DNA of 64,000 bases from assembly GCF_041146795.1 (NCBI RefSeq), contig NC_135177.1:24494060-24558059 (forward strand), in the 5' to 3' direction. The notes beneath the pieces are model-generated. The model searched no databases. It was not told the origin of the DNA and worked only from the letters and a program-made list of their open reading frames with translations. Position numbers and translations under genes: made by a program. The DNA is from Maylandia zebra (Eukaryota > Chordata > Actinopteri > Cichliformes > Cichlidae). Shown here one piece after another: positions 60,229-64,000 of the stretch; the stretch's first letter is position 1, and each line of letters begins with the position of its first letter.

Positions 60229-62179
60229 ATGAAGGTGATTGTGTTGTTTGTGTTTGGTGAGTGAATATACTTGTGAAGACAATATTGTGAATAATCCTTT
60301 AAAATACTGCACATACATGTTGTAGATGGTGTGACCTCATGTTTAATCTAATTAAAAAATAATTTATAATCTGATCTCAGGTTCTTTAATGTCACTACAA
60401 GTTTATGACGACATACAGAGAATATTACTGGTTTTGTCTCCATGTAAAGACATTTGTTATATCCTCCTTTAAATACTCATTAATACAAGATGAGTATTTA
60501 TTTAATTTATTTGCCTTCTTCTCAGTGCTGGGTGCACTCTCTGCAGCAGGGGAAGTTTTCTTTGCAAATGTTGGGGATAAAGTCACATTGAACTGTGGAG
60601 TCAACAGCTACAGAAACTCTCTGAAGTGGTATAATAGATATGACTTTCTTCATAGTGTTGATCAGAGAGGCTTCCCTCGCAAAGGTACTTGATTATCTTG
60701 AAATAGTTAACATCAGTATATGACGATTACATTATATAAGAACATATTTTTATTTTCTGTGTTAGGCAATGTTGAACTTGCACAGAGGTCAGTTGTGAGA
60801 CAGACGAATCTGGAAATCTCCAGTGTGAGAGAAACAGATGCTGGAGAGTTCGAATGTTCGGCAGATTGGACACCTCGATACCATTCACTTGTTGTGTTCT
60901 CAGGTAAACAGCAGACCCTGGAAAATATACATTTACAAATAAATGTTCACATTTAATGGAGCAGTGATGGGTTTAATAAAAACATCACTGCTGTGAAATG
61001 AGGGGAATTTTTTCAATGTGACTAATGGTTCTGTAACTATAATGTATGAGCTTTAACATAAAAGTGTCCTTATTTTCTGTTGTATTTGTTTTCAGTAAAC
61101 TGCTGCTTAGAGAAAAACCTATGGTGTGTTTCTATGTGGCAGTCTTCTCTGTATAACCAACAAACTTTACAGTCTGGCCTTCAATTGTTTGAAATGCAAA
61201 AATAAGAATCAGTTTCTGATGTAATGAATAGTCCAAGCCTGATCCTATCTTCACCAACTACTTCCTGTGATTCTGTCACTGTTAAATTTTTGGTGGTTTT
61301 ATATCCATAACATTCTGACAAGTGTGTGAAATGGTTATTTGTCTATTAACATGCAGTGTAATATGCCGTTTTGTTTTTTCTTAACTCTTTCTCTCGTGTT
61401 ATAAAGCTGTGCCATGTGTCTAATGACTCCCCTTTCTCTTTCTGATTCTCACTGTATCCTCACCTCCGTCCTTCTCAGTTTCGGTCTCTGTGACTCCCTC
61501 TGCTGTTCTCAAACTGTGTGATGAGGCAACGCTCCACTGTGAGGTGAAACATCTGCTAAAAGGTTGTGAAGTGAAGTGGAAGAGCCCAAATGCTGATTCA
61601 CCTGAATGGCCATCAACAGTTCAACTCAAATCTGTAACAAGCTCACATAATGGGACCTGGGAGTGTATCATCACCTGTGATGGCAAACAACTGAGTAAGA
61701 GTATTACCATAAAGGGTAATACACGGGTGCATGGAATGAAGGCCCATGTGTACATATGTGGTCAAAAGAAACATAAAGATTTGTGTTTTTGTTCTTCAGA
61801 GCCTCCAACTACAACAACTCCACCATCCACCCGAAAGAACATCACATTATTTGTAACGAGTGTTCAGAAGACAACATGTACAACATGTACAACATGTACA
61901 ACATGTGCGTCCAGCTTTTGAAAATGTCTGCAAATTTGATCCTTTGATCCTTTGCTGAATGTGTAACTCATTCTTGTCATTCTCACGTTCTCTTTCTCTG
62001 TGTTGCATTCAGGTACTGCCGACGATTGCCCACTGGGACTCTCCTGTTGGATGTGGATTGCAATAGGGGTGTGCTGCCAGTTTGGGATGTTCCTGATAGT
62101 TTGTGTCACAGTCTTGTGTAAGTGCATGAATGGAAGGATGGTATGTGAGGAAAGGCGTTCATCAAGTATTTATGTATAG
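60229..62179 (+). CDS. CD4-like two-Ig-domain protein B, with alternative C-terminal exons
   Basis: Coding exons 60229-60256, 60526-60684, 60766-60903 and 61479-61715 parallel gene A exactly in length, except 237 against 243 nt in the C2 exon; all introns are phase 1. They encode a signal peptide (MKVIVLFVFVLGALSAAG), a V-type domain (VTLNCG, LKWYNR, DAGEFECSADW) and a CD4-D2-like C2 domain (ATLHCEV, GCEVKWKSPNAD, SHNGTWECIITC). Two ends are possible. Exon 61800-61921 gives a Thr/Pro stalk and a TTCTTC-type tail ending CASSF (227 aa) with no hydrophobic anchor. Exon 62013-62179, joined directly to 61715 in phase, gives TADDCPLGLSCW, a transmembrane run (WIAIGVCCQFGMFLIVCVTVL) and a short tail CKCMNGRMVCEE...SIYV (242 aa). 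The CKC next to the membrane recalls CD4 membrane-proximal cysteines. GTAAGT inside the CKC codons could be a donor to a further exon. The best call is a transmembrane CD4-2-like receptor. Confidence 0.65.
61871..61906 (+). repeat. Four 9-bp tandem units within a gene B exon
   Basis: ACAACATGT occurs four times head to tail and in frame, encoding Thr-Thr-Cys repeats at the end of the alternative exon 61800-61921. It is a coding minisatellite likely to vary in copy number. Confidence 0.9.
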
Positions 62180-62457
62180 TGTTGATAGCTGTGGTTACAG
62201 ATTATGTTGGTCTAACCTCTTCGCCGAATGTGTAACTGATCAGATTCATAGTTTCACTACACCAAGCTCTTACAAAGTCCTGGACATTTCACAACTGGCA
62301 AAAGTCTAACTGAGTGTCTCGGATTATCTATTACACTCTTCAGTAAATCAGTAGATGTACAGATGAAGTATTTGTTTTGTTTCCTGGGCTTTGCTGAGTA
62401 AAACCGAGAACCACCTGAAATCTCTCAGACATCTGTTCAGGCTTTTCTCCCAAATTA
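62180..62457 (+). other. Gene B 3' UTR, first part, homologous to usp5 3' UTR
   Basis: From about 62230 the sequence matches usp5 3' UTR from about 42855 (shared 'caccaagctctt', 'gtcctgg', 'ttcacaactg', 'gtagatgtacagatg'-type blocks, 'tttgtttcctgggc'). It is then interrupted by a Tc1-like insertion. Confidence 0.65.
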
Positions 62458-63615
62458 CACTTTATTGCCAAAAGTATTTATTCGTCTGCCTCCAAACGCA
62501 CATGAACTTGAGTGACACCCCATTTTTAATCCACAGGATTTAATATAATGTAGGCCCAACTTTTTCAGTTATAACAGCTATAATTCTTCTAGGAAGGCTT
62601 TCCACAAAGTTTTGGAGTGTGTTTATGGGAATTCTTGACTGTTCTTCCAGAAGCACAGTTGTGAGATCAAACACTGAGATGAGAAGGCCTGGTTTGCAGT
62701 CTCTGCTCTAATTCATCCTAAAGATGTTCTGTTCAAAAGTTCTTCCTCACCACAGTCACTCATCCATGTCTTTATAGACCTTGCTTTGTGCTGTCTTGTA
62801 GAGGAACAGGAAGAGGCCATCCTCAAACTGTTCACACAAAGTTGGCAGCATGGAGTTCTCCAAAATGTCTTGGTATGCTGAAGCAGTAACAATTCCTCTT
62901 ACTGGAGCGACCAAGCTCTACTCCAGAACAACAATCCCACACAATAATCCCCTCTACACCAAACTTTACAGTAAGTCCAATGCAGTCAGACAAGTACCGT
63001 TCCCCTGGCAACCTTTAAGCCAGACTCATCCACTGGATTGCCAGATGGAGAAGTATGATTTGTCACTCCACAAATCATCTATCCACTGCTCAAGAGTCCA
63101 GTGGTGGCATGCTTTAAACCACTGCATGTGATGTTTTGCATTGTCTTTGTTGACGTGAGGCTTGGATGCAGCTGCTTGGTTGTGTAAAACTCATCCCATG
63201 AAGCTCCCTGTGCACTGTTCTTGAGCTAATCGTAAGACCTGAAGTTTGGAGGTCTGTTGCGATTGACTCTGCAGAAAGTTGGAGACTCTGCACACTATGA
63301 AGCTCGGCATCCTACCCTGTGATTTTACACAACCTATCACTTTATAGCTGCATTGCTGTCATTCCCGATCGCTTCCACTTTGTTATAATGCCACTAACAG
63401 CTGATTGTGGAATATTTAGTAACAACAACATTTCACAACTGGATTTGTTGCAAGATGGCATCCTATCATGGCACCACACTGGAATTCAATGAGCTCCTGA
63501 AAGCGACTCGTTGTTTAACAAAAGTTTGTAGAAGAGGTCTGAATGCCTACATGGCTTATTTTATACGCCTGTGGCCAGAGAAGTCACTAGAACACCTTGT
63601 TCTACTGATGTCAGC
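62458..63615 (-). mobile_element. Tc1-like transposon, degenerate, inserted in the gene B 3' UTR
   Basis: The left end has the family terminus after a TA (62456-62457): CACTTTATTGCCAAAAGTAT. The minus strand then carries the transposase region in several broken frames, and near 63540-63600 the inverted 5' region ('tatacgcctgtggccagaga'). The usp5-like 3' UTR resumes at about 63625 (ccaaacattag), which fixes the right limit to within about 15 bases; the right terminus itself is eroded. A large part of the transposase middle is missing. It is inactive. Confidence 0.75.
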
Positions 63616-63920
63616 GCCCTAATGGCAGCCAAACATTAGAGCGACTTTGTTGTAGCTTCACTCTTTGTGCTAACTCTGACTGTTGGTTTCCACTGCCATC
63701 AGTAGTCACCTTCAGTCCCCTCCTCGACCTGTTAGAGTGAGGAGATAACAACTAATGTGTTTTACAGAAAGAAAACAAAGCACCAAAACAACTTGTTTTC
63801 CTTTGGTTTGGAGATCGTGATTTTTCAATGATTCATGTTTTTTTTTTAATTTTACTTAAAAAAAAAAACTTTGTTACTTCTGTTGTGATAAATAAATGTC
63901 TTTCTGTCAAGCTGTGTGCT
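63616..63920 (+). other. Gene B 3' UTR, second part, with AATAAA
   Basis: The usp5-like UTR continues after the transposon ('ccactgccatcagtagtcac', 'cttgttttcctt'), ending at AATAAA 63891-63896 and a 'gtctttctgtc' block. The remaining 80 bases of the window are AT-rich spacer. Confidence 0.55.
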
Positions 63921-64000
63921 CTTTCAATTTTTGTTTCTGATATTTTTTTTCTAGTTTTTGCTCTATATGTTGTCAAAAACAGTGGATAATCTTCATGTTA

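Noticed and set aside
62850-63131. 93-codon plus-strand frame after gene B
   Set aside because: It is antisense to the degenerate Tc1-like transposase.
1-64000. tRNA, rRNA, snoRNA or miRNA genes
   Set aside because: No stretch with convincing conserved sequence was recognised by eye; the only pol III-type boxes belong to a SINE at 37905-38080.

Overview
The window looks like nuclear DNA of a teleost fish, probably a percomorph. It has short spliced exons with GT-AG introns, AT-rich introns, long CA microsatellites and typical fish repeats (Tc1-like and hAT transposons, Rex1/CR1-type and RTE-type LINE pieces, a tRNA-derived SINE). The gene set pex5 - cdca3 - gnb3 - p3h3 - usp5 - CD4-like matches the gene neighbourhood of human 12p13 around CD4, LAG3, P3H3, GNB3, CDCA3 and USP5. 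No prokaryotic, organellar or retroviral gene was seen. The species cannot be fixed from the sequence alone.

Layout. 1-2.7 kb: last coding exon and 3' UTR of pex5 (+), with DNA-transposon debris in the preceding intron. 3.9-6.95 kb: cdca3 (+), with a CCAAT/CHR-type cell-cycle promoter. 8.75-12.2 kb: gnb3 (-), 340 aa, every splice junction resolved, with possible noncoding first exons at 13.0 or 14.7 kb. 16.9-17.6 kb: dead Tc1-like transposon. 19.3-29.16 kb: p3h3 (-), 15 coding exons, 691 aa, ending in KDEL. 29.16-29.89 kb: shared head-to-head promoter interval. 29.89-43.54 kb: usp5 (+), 20 coding exons, 848 aa, with a 773-bp hAT element in one intron flanked by a perfect 8-bp target duplication. 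43.5-64.0 kb: a lineage-specific-looking region built of repeated segments. It holds two CD4-like two-Ig-domain genes (44.37-46.22 and 60.23-62.18 kb), a divergent three-exon 7TM receptor-like gene on the minus strand (52.4-53.7 kb), a 5'-truncated Rex1-like LINE (48.17-50.1 kb), and several direct and inverted copies of the usp5 3' UTR and of the CD4-like first exon.

How it fits together. The left two thirds is conserved housekeeping and signalling sequence: peroxisomal import receptor, mitotic regulator, G-beta subunit, collagen prolyl 3-hydroxylase and a polyubiquitin-disassembling protease. The right third is the most unusual part. A unit consisting of a usp5-type 3' UTR plus a CD4-like gene has been duplicated and rearranged. 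One CD4-like copy appears to end in a GPI-anchor signal. The other has two possible ends: a short Cys-rich tail with no membrane anchor, or a transmembrane segment with a membrane-proximal Cys-Lys-Cys. This is the best candidate in the window for something not previously described.
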